Below, piece after piece: positions 46,485 through 55,498 of a stretch of 64,000 nucleotides of DNA. The translations under genes were made by a program, and so were the position numbers. Every line of letters begins with the position of its first letter. Within the stretch, counting starts at the first letter, position 1. The notes under the pieces were generated by a model that made no database searches, was not told where the DNA came from, and saw only the letters and a program-made list of their open reading frames with translations. The stretch comes from SAR86 cluster bacterium AG-349-I13 (lineage in GTDB: Bacteria; Pseudomonadota; Gammaproteobacteria; Magnimaribacterales; TMED112): NCBI GenBank assembly GCA_003278815.1, contig QCDB01000001.1:64001-128000 (forward strand), read 5' to 3'.

Positions 46485-47691
46485 TTTTTCTAGAATAAAG
46501 GCCAAATATTAAGGAAAGAATAGAAATAATTAATAAAGGCACATCTCCATGTTTTAAGTAAAATGTGTCAATATCATTTAGAGAAATCTCATGAGTAATA
46601 CTCCCTTTTTCTCCTCTGTCCAGAGATTTTGATGACTCGTTTGATCTTGGGCTTATAATTTGTGAAATTCCATCAAGCGTTGCTCTTACAACCCATTTAT
46701 TCGATTCTACTGCTCGAGCTTTTGCATGTTGTAAATGTTGAGCAGGCATAGATTCACCATACCATTTATCATTACTCATATGAATAATGTACTTTGTTCC
46801 TTTAACTCTATCAGTGAAAGTTTTATTAAAAGCTAATTCCCAACAAATCAATGCTGACCAATCAGCTTTTTCTTGATTTGCATCTCCACGACTTAAACTA
46901 GAATTTGGTATATTAAAAAATTCATTGAAACTTTTTAGTAGAGTCCCGAAAGGTTGAAACTCTCCAAATGGCACGAGATTTCTTTTGTCATAGAAATGCC
47001 CAGTCTTCATATTTATTGCAGACGTATAAAAATTTGTATTCTCTTCTCGAAAAAATCCACCAACTACTTCTTTTTCAGGAATCAACATTGAAATATTCTC
47101 ATCGTAAACAGTGACAGCTTCTGGCCATACAACTAAATCACTATTAGCATCATTTGTCATTTTTATAATTTCAGCAATATTAGTATCTAGTGGCTGAAGC
47201 ACTGTTATTTTTAGCTTTTCTTCTCCACCTTCTTGATAATGTCCTGGCCCAAAAAATAACAGTAATAGTATTAAACTTGCAGTGATACGGCTAATAATCT
47301 TTTTGTTTCTTTCTAACAATAGAGCTATTACTAAAATGATTAAAAAAGAGGTGCCAGCTACGCCTATGACTGGCAGTAACCCCCACAAGCTCTCTGATAA
47401 AACACCCAAGTTTAACCAAGGAAAGCCAGATATTACCCAAGATCTTAGCCACTCTAGTAAAAAAAAGGCACTCGGAATCATTAAAAATTTATATTGGTGA
47501 TCTTTAAAATAATTAACAGCAACCAAGAAGATTCCAAAATAAACTGAAAGATAAGCTATCAATAAAAAGGTAATAGTGCTGCTTAAGACAGTTCCAGCAC
47601 CATAAAAATTTATAGCATCATAAATCCATGAAATAGAATAAGCCCAGAAAGCAAAACCAATAAGCCAGCCTATAAGAAAGTGACTATTCAA
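46474..47691 (-). CDS. lnt: Apolipoprotein N-acyltransferase, lacking the first membrane helices
   Basis: Adds the third acyl chain to lipoproteins. The nitrilase-type triad is present: Glu in VVWPEAV, Lys in FYDKRNLVPFGEF, and Cys in ALICWELAF. The protein is 405 residues against 512 in E. coli. The first visible helix, FLIGWLIGFAFWAYSISWIY, aligns with the third of the family, so two N-terminal helices are missing. Six helices remain. The start is a TTG at 47689-47691; the frame is open for only eight more codons upstream before a stop, so the truncation is real. It overlaps corC by 8 bp. Confidence 0.92.
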   Translation of the reverse strand: MNSHFLIGWLIGFAFWAYSISWIYDAINFYGAGTVLSSTITFLLIAYLSVYFGIFLVAVNYFKDHQYKFLMIPSAFFLLEWLRSWVISGFPWLNLGVLSESLWGLLPVIGVAGTSFLIILVIALLLERNKKIISRITASLILLLLFFGPGHYQEGGEEKLKITVLQPLDTNIAEIIKMTNDANSDLVVWPEAVTVYDENISMLIPEKEVVGGFFREENTNFYTSAINMKTGHFYDKRNLVPFGEFQPFGTLLKSFNEFFNIPNSSLSRGDANQEKADWSALICWELAFNKTFTDRVKGTKYIIHMSNDKWYGESMPAQHLQHAKARAVESNKWVVRATLDGISQIISPRSNESSKSLDRGEKGSITHEISLNDIDTFYLKHGDVPLLIISILSLIFGLYSRKNEK

Positions 47692-48478
47692 CAGTTCGAA
47701 CCGTAATTTTTTTTATTTTTCTTTGGTCTGCTGAAGTAATAATCATTTCTAGCGATCCAGCTTGAATTTTTTCACCAACCTTTGGTAAATGTCCAATCTC
47801 CTTAAGCATAAAACCTCCAAGTGTTTCAACATCAGGGCAATTAAGTTGGCAAGAGAAGAATTCTTCAAATTTTTCTTTTTCGATAGTTGATGAAACAATA
47901 AATTCTTTATCATTAATTTTTATAATTTCATTATTTTTTTCTTCATAAAATTCATCTTCAATTTCTCCAACTATTTCTTCAAGAATATCTTCAATAGTTA
48001 TTAATCCAGATATAACACCATACTCATCTAAAACGATTGCTAAATGTGCTTTATCTTTTTTAAAATCTTCTAGGAGCGATGTTACAGACTGAGATTCTGG
48101 TATGTGTTTAGCTTCTCTTAAAATTGAGCCCAAACTAAAATCATCTTTTTTAAGTGCTCCGAGTATATCTTTTACATGTAAAATTCCAATTACTTTATCT
48201 TTCTCTGAATTAAATACGGGGTAGCGCGAATGTTTTGTATCATTAACAACTGAATATACGTGCTCTAAGCTATCTGATTCAGTTATATAAGAAATACTTA
48301 CTTTAGGAATCATAATTTCTTTAACAACAGAGTCTTTTATGCTTAAAACATTTTCAATTAATTCCTCAATTCTCTCATCTTCAGGCTCAAGATGTTTAGC
48401 AGTTTCTTCAGTATTTTTGGTTAAACTAAATAAATTTTTTAAATTTGAAAAAAACGATTGCGATGGTTCGTCTGGCAT
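47684..48478 (-). CDS. corC: CorC/HlyC-type CBS-domain protein
   Basis: A 264-residue soluble protein with two CBS domains (about 50-170, including [15 protein letters not shown] and [14 protein letters not shown]). A CorC_HlyC transporter-associated domain follows from about residue 180 with [21 protein letters not shown]. The family is linked to magnesium/cobalt efflux, although the exact role is unsettled. The order phoH-ybeY-corC-lnt is the E. coli ybeZ-ybeY-corC-lnt cluster. Confidence 0.94.
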   Translation of the reverse strand: MPDEPSQSFFSNLKNLFSLTKNTEETAKHLEPEDERIEELIENVLSIKDSVVKEIMIPKVSISYITESDSLEHVYSVVNDTKHSRYPVFNSEKDKVIGILHVKDILGALKKDDFSLGSILREAKHIPESQSVTSLLEDFKKDKAHLAIVLDEYGVISGLITIEDILEEIVGEIEDEFYEEKNNEIIKINDKEFIVSSTIEKEKFEEFFSCQLNCPDVETLGGFMLKEIGHLPKVGEKIQAGSLEMIITSADQRKIKKITVRTVE

Positions 48479-48942
48479 TATTTATAAGGGTCTTTTACTC
48501 CAATCTTTGATAAAAATTCAACTTCTTTTGTTTCCATTAATATAGCATCATTTTCATTTTCATGCCCATATCCAACAATGTGTAGCATGGAATGAATTAT
48601 AAGATGAATAAAATGGTCAAAGGTTCTTTTTTCCTGCTCTAATGCTTCTTTCTCAAGAATATTTTGGCAAATTAGCAACTCTCCAATACATTTCTTTGAC
48701 ATTATTTTTAACTCTTGATCTGGAAAAGACAATACATTAGTTGCAGAATCCTTACCTCTAAATTTTTTGTTGAGTTCTCTTATTTGGTCTTCGCTGCAAA
48801 AACTAATTTCTAAATCTAATTTCATAATGTCAAAAAAATCTAGAAACTTATTTAAGATATTTTTAATTTGGTCTGATTGATTGGCCACATATTCAGGCTG
48901 ATCAAAAAACTCAACTTTGTATTTTTCACTCGAAATTATCAT
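48478..48942 (-). CDS. ybeY: Endoribonuclease YbeY
   Basis: Zinc-dependent RNase for rRNA maturation and ribosome quality control. The metal motif HSMLHIVGYGHE (three histidines) is near the C-terminus, and LNKKFRGKDSATNVLSFP is the conserved central segment. ATG at 48940-48942 gives 154 residues; a TTG at 48954 is a poorer start. It overlaps phoH by 17 bp and corC by one base. Confidence 0.95.
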   Translation of the reverse strand: MIISSEKYKVEFFDQPEYVANQSDQIKNILNKFLDFFDIMKLDLEISFCSEDQIRELNKKFRGKDSATNVLSFPDQELKIMSKKCIGELLICQNILEKEALEQEKRTFDHFIHLIIHSMLHIVGYGHENENDAILMETKEVEFLSKIGVKDPYK

Positions 48943-49870
48943 AAGCCTCAACAATTTCCTGAACTAGGGAATGTCTAACTACATCTCGCGCCGTGAATTT
49001 TGTAAATTTTATAGAGTCTACATCTTTAAGAACTTCGATGGCATGTTTAAGACCTGAAACTGAGCTTTTTGGCAGATCTATCTGACTTAAGTCTCCATTT
49101 ACAACTGCTTTTGATCCAAAACCTAATCGTGTAAGGAACATTTTCATTTGCTCTATGGTTGTATTTTGTCCTTCATCCATAATGATAAAGGCTTCTCTTA
49201 AAGTTCTTCCTCGCATATAAGCTAAAGGTGCAATCTCTATTATATCTCTCTCTACTAATCTATTTACCCTTTCAGCTCCAAGCATGTCATGCAGTGCATC
49301 GTAAAGAGGTCTTAAATAAGGGTCAATTTTCGAACTTAGATCACCTGGAAGAAAACCAAGTTTTTCACCCGCTTCAACTGCCGGTCTTACAAGTACAATT
49401 TTTCTTATTTTTTCTTTAATCAAATCATCTACAGCTCTTGCTACAGCAAGAAAAGTTTTACCTGTACCCGATGGTCCGACGCCAAATGTTAAATCAGCGC
49501 TTGCAATATTGGTTAGATACTCTTTTTGATTTTTTCCTCGAGCTGTTACAGAGGCTCTTGGTGTTTTTATATGAACTTCATTAGGATCTGCTTTTTCACC
49601 ATCTGAAAATTTAGCGGTGTGCAAGCTGAGATGAATAAGGTCTGGAGTAATTACAGAATTTGTCTCTAATTTTTGTTTCAAATCAAATAAAGCTGATACG
49701 CCCATTTCAACATCATCTTGATTGCCTGAAATGTTAAATTCAGTCCCATTCTGAATTACCTTAATCTTTAATGCTTTTTCTATTTGTTTAAGATTTTTAT
49801 TGAGCTCTCCACATAGCAACATAAGTTGCTCTGGGGGAAGATTAGAAAAATTTAATTGGTGACTATACAA
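48926..49870 (-). CDS. ybeZ: PhoH-like ATPase (YbeZ)
   Basis: P-loop ATPase that partners YbeY. The 314 residues show a weak N-terminal KH-like part, Walker A FGVGPSGTGKTFLAV near 131, KIVLVRPAVEAGEKLGFLPG, and Walker B IIMDEGQNTT. There is no ATG that keeps the conserved N-terminus LPPEQLMLLCGELNKN; a TTG at 49868-49870 is used. It is 5 bp after miaB. Confidence 0.93.
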   Translation of the reverse strand: MYSHQLNFSNLPPEQLMLLCGELNKNLKQIEKALKIKVIQNGTEFNISGNQDDVEMGVSALFDLKQKLETNSVITPDLIHLSLHTAKFSDGEKADPNEVHIKTPRASVTARGKNQKEYLTNIASADLTFGVGPSGTGKTFLAVARAVDDLIKEKIRKIVLVRPAVEAGEKLGFLPGDLSSKIDPYLRPLYDALHDMLGAERVNRLVERDIIEIAPLAYMRGRTLREAFIIMDEGQNTTIEQMKMFLTRLGFGSKAVVNGDLSQIDLPKSSVSGLKHAIEVLKDVDSIKFTKFTARDVVRHSLVQEIVEAYDNFE

Positions 49871-49875
49871 GATTT

Positions 49876-51201
49876 TTAATTTTGAATTGATCCTCTAAGA
49901 CAATTTGGTAGTGCATCGTTAATTCGAATATTAATCAATTGTCCGACTAAATCAATACTATCTGATCTAAAATTTACCACTCTGTCACATATTGTTCGGC
50001 CTTGAAGTTGGCCTGGATCTTTTTTTGAGATTCCTGTCACCAAACATTTTTGGAGTGACCCAACCATTTTTCTGCTATAACCATATGACAATTGGTTTAG
50101 TCTAGCTTGCAAAATATTGAGACGTTCCTTTTTTTCTACTTGTGATACATCGTCTTCCATAATAGCTGCAGGAGTATCAGGCCTAGCACTATAGATAAAA
50201 CTATAAGATTCATCAAATTTCACTTCATTTATAATGTTCATAGTATCAGTGAAGTCTTGTTTTGTTTCCCCTGGAAAACCGACTATAAAATCAGAGGAAA
50301 ATCTCATATCAGGTCTTACTTTCTTCAGTTTATCTATAAGAATTAAATATTTTTCAGCTGTATATCTTCGTCGCATCAATTTAAGAATTCTGTCTGATCC
50401 GCTTTGGACTGGCAAATGAACATGACTCACTAGTTCTGGAACTTTTGCATAAGTCTCTACAAGATCATCTTTAAATTCATGTGGGTGGCTAGTTGTAAAT
50501 CTTATCCTTTCAATATTTTCAATTTCTGCTGTCAGTTCTATTAGCTTTGCTAAGGAAGATATTTCTCCTTTGTATAAACCTTTAAAATTATTTACATTTT
50601 GACCTAAAAAGTGAATTTCTTTTGTCCCTTTTTCAGCAAGAATTGTTACTTCTTTCAAAATATCCTCAACATTTCTAGAAACCTCATGTCCTCTTGTTTT
50701 TGGCACCACACAAAATGAACAATATTTATTACATCCTTCAACGATTGATACGAACGCTGATGCTTCTCCTCTATCTGGCATCGGTATATGATCAAATTTT
50801 TCAAGTTTAGGAAATGAGATGTCAACTTGCGGTTTATTTGTTGAATCTTTATCTTTATATAGCTTAGGCAAATTATGCAAAGACTGTGGGCCAAATACTA
50901 TGTCAACAGATGGTGCTCTTTTTATAATTTTTTCGCCTTCTTGTGATGCGACACAACCTCCAATAGCAATTTTTAAGTCCGGTTTTACTTCCTTAATTTT
51001 TCTCCAACGGCCAATTTGATGAAATACTCTTTCTTGCGCTTTTTCGCGTATTGAACAAGTATTTAAAATTAATAAATCAGCCTGATCTTCTGAATCTACT
51101 AACTCAAAATCTTCTTCGGCCTTAAGTAAGTCAATCATTTTTGCAGAGTCATATTCATTCATCTGGCAACCATGTGTTTTTACAAATAATTTTTTAGTCA
51201 T
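49876..51201 (-). CDS. miaB: tRNA-2-methylthio-N6-isopentenyladenosine synthase MiaB
   Basis: Radical-SAM methylthiotransferase acting on i6A37 of tRNA. In 441 residues: the N-terminal cluster cysteines in [21 protein letters not shown] and GGCVASQEG, the radical-SAM motif [12 protein letters not shown], and a C-terminal TRAM domain. The start is ATG 51199-51201, giving the usual [14 protein letters not shown]; an upstream in-frame ATG at 51240 would lie deep in orn. The order orn-miaB-phoH-ybeY-corC-lnt forms one minus-strand series. Confidence 0.97.
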   Translation of the reverse strand: MTKKLFVKTHGCQMNEYDSAKMIDLLKAEEDFELVDSEDQADLLILNTCSIREKAQERVFHQIGRWRKIKEVKPDLKIAIGGCVASQEGEKIIKRAPSVDIVFGPQSLHNLPKLYKDKDSTNKPQVDISFPKLEKFDHIPMPDRGEASAFVSIVEGCNKYCSFCVVPKTRGHEVSRNVEDILKEVTILAEKGTKEIHFLGQNVNNFKGLYKGEISSLAKLIELTAEIENIERIRFTTSHPHEFKDDLVETYAKVPELVSHVHLPVQSGSDRILKLMRRRYTAEKYLILIDKLKKVRPDMRFSSDFIVGFPGETKQDFTDTMNIINEVKFDESYSFIYSARPDTPAAIMEDDVSQVEKKERLNILQARLNQLSYGYSRKMVGSLQKCLVTGISKKDPGQLQGRTICDRVVNFRSDSIDLVGQLINIRINDALPNCLRGSIQN

Positions 51202-51739
51202 TTTTAATAAATAGTTTTTCTCTATAGAATTTGAGCTCATTTACTGATTCTTTGATGTCGTCCATTGCTCTATGAGATGACGCTTTTTTAAATTCATCGG
51301 CTTCTGGATACCATCTCTTTATGACTTCTTTAAATGAACTTACATCAACATGCCTATAATGAAAATGATTAGCTAATTTGGGCATGTACTTTATTAAAAA
51401 TCTTCTATCGTGTGAAACACTACTACCGCAAAGCGGAGATTTATGTTGCTTTATATGTGATTGAAAAAATTTCAAACACTGTTCTTCAGCCTCTTTTATT
51501 GATATGTCGCTAGATTTTATTTTTTCTACAAGACCAGATGAGGTGTGTTGCTTAACATTCCATTCATTCATCAGTGAAAGAATATCTTCATCTTGAAAAA
51601 TCGCTATTTCCGGTCCTTCTGCAACTATATTTAAATTTTGGTCTGTGACTAGACAAGCAATTTCAATAATATGATGCTTTTCAGGGTCAAGTCCCGTCAT
51701 TTCAAGGTCTATCCATGCTAGTAAATTTGAATTAGTCAT
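51194..51739 (-). CDS. orn: Oligoribonuclease
   Basis: DEDDh 3'-5' exonuclease that degrades dinucleotides, including pGpG. The 181 residues include [21 protein letters not shown] with the first acids, [15 protein letters not shown], and [18 protein letters not shown] with the catalytic His-Asp. The length is as in E. coli (181). It overlaps miaB by 8 bp and is divergent from ubiE across 33 bp. Confidence 0.97.
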   Translation of the reverse strand: MTNSNLLAWIDLEMTGLDPEKHHIIEIACLVTDQNLNIVAEGPEIAIFQDEDILSLMNEWNVKQHTSSGLVEKIKSSDISIKEAEEQCLKFFQSHIKQHKSPLCGSSVSHDRRFLIKYMPKLANHFHYRHVDVSSFKEVIKRWYPEADEFKKASSHRAMDDIKESVNELKFYREKLFIKND

Positions 51740-51772
51740 TTATACTTTTTGTTCTCAACACAATAATACTAT

Positions 51773-52522
51773 ATGAGCGAAAAAGATAATCAAAAAGTCT
51801 ATTTCGGAGATAAAAAAGTTTCGAAAGACATAAAAAAAGATGGCGTAGAAAAGATCTTTACAAAAGTGTCTGATAACTATGACTTGATGAATGACATGAT
51901 GTCTGTCGGAATGCACAGGTTGTGGAAAAGATCATTTATCGATACAGCTAATATTCAAAAGGATCATGTTTGTCTTGATCTAGCAGCAGGGACTGGGGAC
52001 ATAGCTAAACTAATAGCGCAAAAAGTTTCGAAAAAAAGTGTCTTTTTGTGTGATCAAAATGAAGAAATGATTGAAAAAGCAAAAGAAAGGTCCCTTAATG
52101 AAGGTTTTTTTAATAAGTGTCATTTTGAAGTTTCAAGTGCTGAAAAATTACCTTTCAAAGATGAACAATTTGATCACGTATTCATATCTTTCGGTTTTCG
52201 AAACTTTTCGGACAAGAGCCAAAGCTTATTAGAAATAAAAAGGGTGCTTAAAAAGGCCGGAGTATTGCATATTTTAGAATTTTCAAAAGTTGAAAATAAA
52301 ATTTTTTCAAAAATTTATGATTTTTATAGCTACAACTTTATCCCTTTGATGGGCCAAGCAATCTCAGGAGATAAAAAAAGTTATGACTACTTAGTTAAAT
52401 CAATAAGAACTCATGAAAACCAAGAGGATATGTTGAAACTGTTTAACAAAGCTGGCTTTAAAGACAACAATTATGAAAATATGTTTAACGGTATTGTGTC
52501 CCTTCATAGAGGAAGAAAATGA
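51773..52522 (+). CDS. ubiE: Ubiquinone/menaquinone C-methyltransferase UbiE
   Basis: SAM-dependent C-methylation in quinone synthesis. In 249 residues: FTKVSDNYDLMNDMMSVGMHRLWK, motif I VCLDLAAGTGDIAKLI, FISFGFRNFSDKSQSL, and YDYLVKSIRTHENQE near the end. The length is typical. ubiB follows directly with a 4-bp overlap. The accessory gene ubiJ that usually lies between them is absent. Confidence 0.97.
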   Translation: MSEKDNQKVYFGDKKVSKDIKKDGVEKIFTKVSDNYDLMNDMMSVGMHRLWKRSFIDTANIQKDHVCLDLAAGTGDIAKLIAQKVSKKSVFLCDQNEEMIEKAKERSLNEGFFNKCHFEVSSAEKLPFKDEQFDHVFISFGFRNFSDKSQSLLEIKRVLKKAGVLHILEFSKVENKIFSKIYDFYSYNFIPLMGQAISGDKKSYDYLVKSIRTHENQEDMLKLFNKAGFKDNNYENMFNGIVSLHRGRK

Positions 52523-53910
52523 CCATAATACGGCTAATAAAAATTTTTGCTGTCTTAAGAAATACCGGCATCTTTAATACATTCATAAAAGGCTTTAATC
52601 CAATTTTAAAAACCTTGAGTTCAAAAAATAATGTTGAGCAAAATTTTAGGGAAACACTAGAAAGTCTTGGGCCTGTATTTATCAAATTGGGGCAACTCCT
52701 TTCAACAAGAACAGATATTATTTCCAAAGAATTGGCTGCAGAACTAAACAACTTAACTGATAATTGTAAACCCATTGAATACAATTACATTAAAGACCAA
52801 TTAATTTCGAATCTTGGGGATAATGCCAAAGATATACTTGAAGATATAGACCCTAAACCGTTAGCATCAGCTTCACTTGCTCAAGTACATAGATTCAATA
52901 AAGATGGTGAGAATTTCGTAGTAAAAGTACAGAAACCTAATTTAGATGAGCAGATAGAGGTGGATATTAAAGCAATAAGGTTGGGTACAAAAATTCTGAG
53001 AACATTCTATAAGGGATACCCAAGAGTAGATTTAAATTCAGTTGTTGATGATTATGAAAAAATTATTATGAATGAATTAGATTTTCGGATAGAAGCAGCT
53101 AACGCAAAAAAAACATATCAAAACTTCACCGATAACAACTACTTATATGTACCTAAAATTCTTGATAAATATACGACTAAAAAAGTACTTGTGATGGAAT
53201 ATATTGACGGTATTCCCATCACTAATATTGCAAATCTCAAGACACATAATTTAAATCTCAAAGTACTATCAGAAAACGGAGTAAAGATATTTCTAAAACA
53301 AGTTTTTCAAGATAATTTTTTTCATGCTGATATGCATCCAGGAAATATTTTTGCATCGAAAGAGTCCGCAGAAAAACCTTTTTATTATGCTGTAGATTAT
53401 GCAATATGTGGATCTCTGACCGAGTCAAATCAAATATTGCTAGCGCAAATGATTTCTTGTTTGTTAGAGAGAGACTTTTTCTCTCTTGCGCAGCTTTTTA
53501 TTTTCGCTGATTGGGTAAAAGAAGATACAAAAACCGAAGAGCTAGAATCAGTTTTAAGAGCAAACTGTGAGAGCCTTCTCGATAAACCACTTTCTGAAAT
53601 ACTATTTGGAGAATTGCTTTTAAATCTGTTTGATGGGATGAAACAATTTGATCTATATTTAGATAATGATTTAGTGTTATTAGTTAAGACACTTATTCAT
53701 ATAGAAGGGATGGGTAGACAAATTTATCCAGACCTTGATTTCTGGTCAGTTGCACAACCGTTTATAAAAAAATGGATTGAAGAAAAGTACAGTGTAAAGG
53801 GTTTAGTGAAGTATCTTGTATCAAAAAAACATATACTTACATATATGATTCTTAAAAAATTTGAAGAAGCAAAATATGAATATACAGATAGTGAAGTAGA
53901 AGGATTATGA
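52519..53910 (+). CDS. ubiB: UbiB-family kinase-like protein of ubiquinone synthesis, without C-terminal membrane anchor
   Basis: Atypical kinase/ATPase required for ubiquinone synthesis. The 463 residues (E. coli 546) contain the KxGQ motif FIKLGQLLSTRTD, the Ala-rich loop ASASLAQVHRF with Lys in VVKVQKP, HADMHPGNIF, and VDYAICGSL in the DFG position. The last reads DYA rather than DFG or DCG. The protein ends about where two C-terminal membrane helices would begin in E. coli. It overlaps tatA (ATGA). Confidence 0.92.
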   Translation: MTIIRLIKIFAVLRNTGIFNTFIKGFNPILKTLSSKNNVEQNFRETLESLGPVFIKLGQLLSTRTDIISKELAAELNNLTDNCKPIEYNYIKDQLISNLGDNAKDILEDIDPKPLASASLAQVHRFNKDGENFVVKVQKPNLDEQIEVDIKAIRLGTKILRTFYKGYPRVDLNSVVDDYEKIIMNELDFRIEAANAKKTYQNFTDNNYLYVPKILDKYTTKKVLVMEYIDGIPITNIANLKTHNLNLKVLSENGVKIFLKQVFQDNFFHADMHPGNIFASKESAEKPFYYAVDYAICGSLTESNQILLAQMISCLLERDFFSLAQLFIFADWVKEDTKTEELESVLRANCESLLDKPLSEILFGELLLNLFDGMKQFDLYLDNDLVLLVKTLIHIEGMGRQIYPDLDFWSVAQPFIKKWIEEKYSVKGLVKYLVSKKHILTYMILKKFEEAKYEYTDSEVEGL

Positions 53911-54065
53911 GCATTGGATTTTGGCAAATATTAGTTGTTCTATTAATTATTCTTATAGTTTTCGGATCTTCTAGAATTAAATCTATAGGTTCAGACCTAG
54001 GCAAAGCTCTAAAAGGTTTTAAAAAAGAAATAAAAGACGAAGATGATCCAAATAGGGATTCTTGA
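53907..54065 (+). CDS. tatA: Twin-arginine translocase subunit TatA (minimal)
   Basis: A 52-residue protein at the end of ubiB. One N-terminal helix, GFWQILVVLLIILIVFGSSR, is followed by the amphipathic helix with IGSDLGKALKGFKKE and a short acidic tail. The FG hinge and the GxDLGxALKGFKK pattern are diagnostic of TatA. It is much shorter than E. coli TatA (89), having lost most of the tail. ATG overlaps the ubiB stop; the end overlaps tatB by 23 bp. Confidence 0.93.
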   Translation: MSIGFWQILVVLLIILIVFGSSRIKSIGSDLGKALKGFKKEIKDEDDPNRDS

Positions 54066-54273
54066 ACTCCTAATAGTTTTATTGGTAATTTTATTTTCTG
54101 TAAAACCAGAAAAATTAATGCATTACATGAAGAGCATTTTTAGTTTTTTTCTACAAATTCAAAATTTTTTTACAAACACAAAAGAAGATATTGAAAAAGA
54201 ACTTAATATTCAAGGGCTTAAGCAGGATATACATAATGAAAACAGAATGAAGGAGTTGGAAAAAGATGAGTGA
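54043..54273 (+). CDS. tatB: Twin-arginine translocase subunit TatB (minimal)
   Basis: A 76-residue protein with a short periplasmic start (MIQIGILELL), one helix to about residue 20, then KPEKLMHYMKSI, which corresponds to the GPERLP hinge. A charged helical tail follows. The Glu near position 8 is the conserved TatB acidic residue. The sequence is short compared with E. coli (171). Assigned by position between tatA and tatC and by the helix-hinge-helix plan. Confidence 0.85.
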   Translation: MIQIGILELLIVLLVILFSVKPEKLMHYMKSIFSFFLQIQNFFTNTKEDIEKELNIQGLKQDIHNENRMKELEKDE

Positions 54274-54964
54274 AAATCTTGGTGCTCATTTTTTAGAACT
54301 AAGAAATCGAATTCTTTATAGTTTTGGCTTTTTTGTTATAGCTTTTGTATGCATATACCCTTTTAACAATTATTTTTTTAATAACATTGTTGGCTACCTA
54401 CAAAGCTTCACAACAATCGATTTAATAGCTGTTGAGGTCGCATCACCATTTATAGTGCCACTGAAACTTTCAGCATATATAGCAGCTTTGATTTCTATTC
54501 CTTTTTTTCTTTACCAAGCTCTAACTTTTATGTCTCCAGGCTTATATCCAAAAGAAAGGTCGGTCATTTTTTCAAGAACAATAATTGGTTCTTTTCTCTT
54601 CTTGCTTGGAGTTAGCTTTTGCTTTTTTGTTGTCTTGCCCAATGTGATTAACTTTTTCCAAACCGTTGGTCCTGAATCAATTAAGGTTAGTACTGATATT
54701 TCAAACTTTCTAAATTTTGTGCTTGCCTTATCATTTGGTTTTGGCGTTGCCTTTCAAATTCCATTAATTGTAAATGCTCTCATAAAGTTAGAGATTACAA
54801 CTAAAATAAAATTAAAGTCCTACAGAGGCCTTGTGCTGATTCTTTGTTTTATATTTGGAATGATATTTACACCGCCAGATATTATTTCTCAGTTTTTAAT
54901 GGCAGTTCCTATGTATTTGCTTTTTGAAATTGGATTATTATTTAGTAATGACAAAAAAACGTAA
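54266..54964 (+). CDS. tatC: Twin-arginine translocase subunit TatC
   Basis: Signal-recognising core of the Tat translocase, 232 residues and six membrane helices. Conserved parts: HFLELRNRILYS at the N-terminus, SIPFFLYQALTFMSPGLYPKER, and the C-terminal FGMIFTPPDIISQFLMAVPMYLLFE. An AAGGAG ribosome binding site lies about 10 nt before the ATG. The 3' end overlaps an ArfA-like gene by 17 bp. Confidence 0.97.
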   Translation: MSENLGAHFLELRNRILYSFGFFVIAFVCIYPFNNYFFNNIVGYLQSFTTIDLIAVEVASPFIVPLKLSAYIAALISIPFFLYQALTFMSPGLYPKERSVIFSRTIIGSFLFLLGVSFCFFVVLPNVINFFQTVGPESIKVSTDISNFLNFVLALSFGFGVAFQIPLIVNALIKLEITTKIKLKSYRGLVLILCFIFGMIFTPPDIISQFLMAVPMYLLFEIGLLFSNDKKT

Positions 54965-55082
54965 TCTAATTGCTAAAGACCTAAGAACACCGAAATATCG
55001 CCTTAAAATTGAGAAAAATAAAAAGAAATACTCTCGAAAAAATCAACCTAAATTGGATCCTGTCCAATCTGAGAAGAATTGA
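54948..55082 (+). CDS. arfA: Probable alternative ribosome-rescue factor ArfA
   Basis: ATG 54948 to TGA 55080-55082, 44 residues and very basic. The segment RTPKYRLKIEKNKKKYSRK aligns with the ArfA core of E. coli ([21 protein letters not shown]), which frees ribosomes stalled on non-stop mRNAs together with RF2. The hydrophobic C-terminal extension of enteric ArfA is missing and no RNase III-type hairpin is visible near the end. It overlaps the tatC 3' end by 17 bp. The family call rests on one short motif, so it is moderate. Confidence 0.6.
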   Translation: MTKKRNLIAKDLRTPKYRLKIEKNKKKYSRKNQPKLDPVQSEKN

Positions 55083-55111
55083 CTTAATAAACTGAAACAT
55101 TTATATTACAT

Positions 55112-55132
55112 TTATGTGACAATTATGTGACA
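55112..55132. repeat. Tandem TTATGTGACA repeat upstream of a secreted-protein gene
   Basis: TTATGTGACA occurs at 55112-55121 and 55123-55132, an 11-bp period, 18 bp before the ATG at 55150. On the minus strand this reads TGTCACATAATTGTCACAT, which resembles a Pho box (two TGTCA units 11 bp apart). A 12-base sequence ACATTTATGTGA that includes the first unit also occurs upstream of katG at 20424-20435. A regulator site is possible but unproven. Confidence 0.4.
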
Positions 55133-55149
55133 TATAGAATTTCAGAGAT

Positions 55150-55452
55150 ATGACCATGAAAAAAATATTATTTACAGCTTCTTTTATAATTATGAGCTCA
55201 GTTTGTAATGCAGATAATCATATAAATAAAGATGATATTGATATGGTTTTATTTACTAATTCAAATAAGATAATTATTAAGCTTGTTGATGGAACTTCAT
55301 TTCAAGGCAATATCTTAACTAAGAAAACTTGCCCTCTAAAACAAAATTATTACAAAATTTTCTTTAAGAACGATCTTATTACAAACTCACTTATAGTTAT
55401 GCGCAATAATGGTTTTGCTACTTGCAAGTGGGAGAACCTTACAAAAATTTAA
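55150..55452 (+). CDS. Small secreted protein of unknown function
   Basis: A 100-residue product (98 if the second ATG at 55156 is used) with a clear signal peptide, about residues 3-21 (MKKILFTASFIIMSSVCNA). The mature part has two cysteines, in KKTCPLK and FATCKWEN, that could form a disulphide. I do not recognise a family. It has its own upstream gap of 67 bp with a tandem repeat and a strong terminator after it, so it looks like a single-gene transcript. Confidence 0.75.
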   Translation: MTMKKILFTASFIIMSSVCNADNHINKDDIDMVLFTNSNKIIIKLVDGTSFQGNILTKKTCPLKQNYYKIFFKNDLITNSLIVMRNNGFATCKWENLTKI

Positions 55453-55459
55453 TACCTCT

Positions 55460-55497
55460 CAATCGATGCGGATAACTCCGTATCGATTGGAATTTTT
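55460..55497 (+). terminator. Intrinsic terminator after the small secreted protein
   Basis: A 13-bp stem with one G-U: CAATCGATGCGGA (55460-55472) pairs with TCCGTATCGATTG (55477-55489) around a TAAC loop, followed by GAATTTTT ending at 55497. It separates this gene from the convergent acs. Confidence 0.85.
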
Positions 55498-55498
55498 G

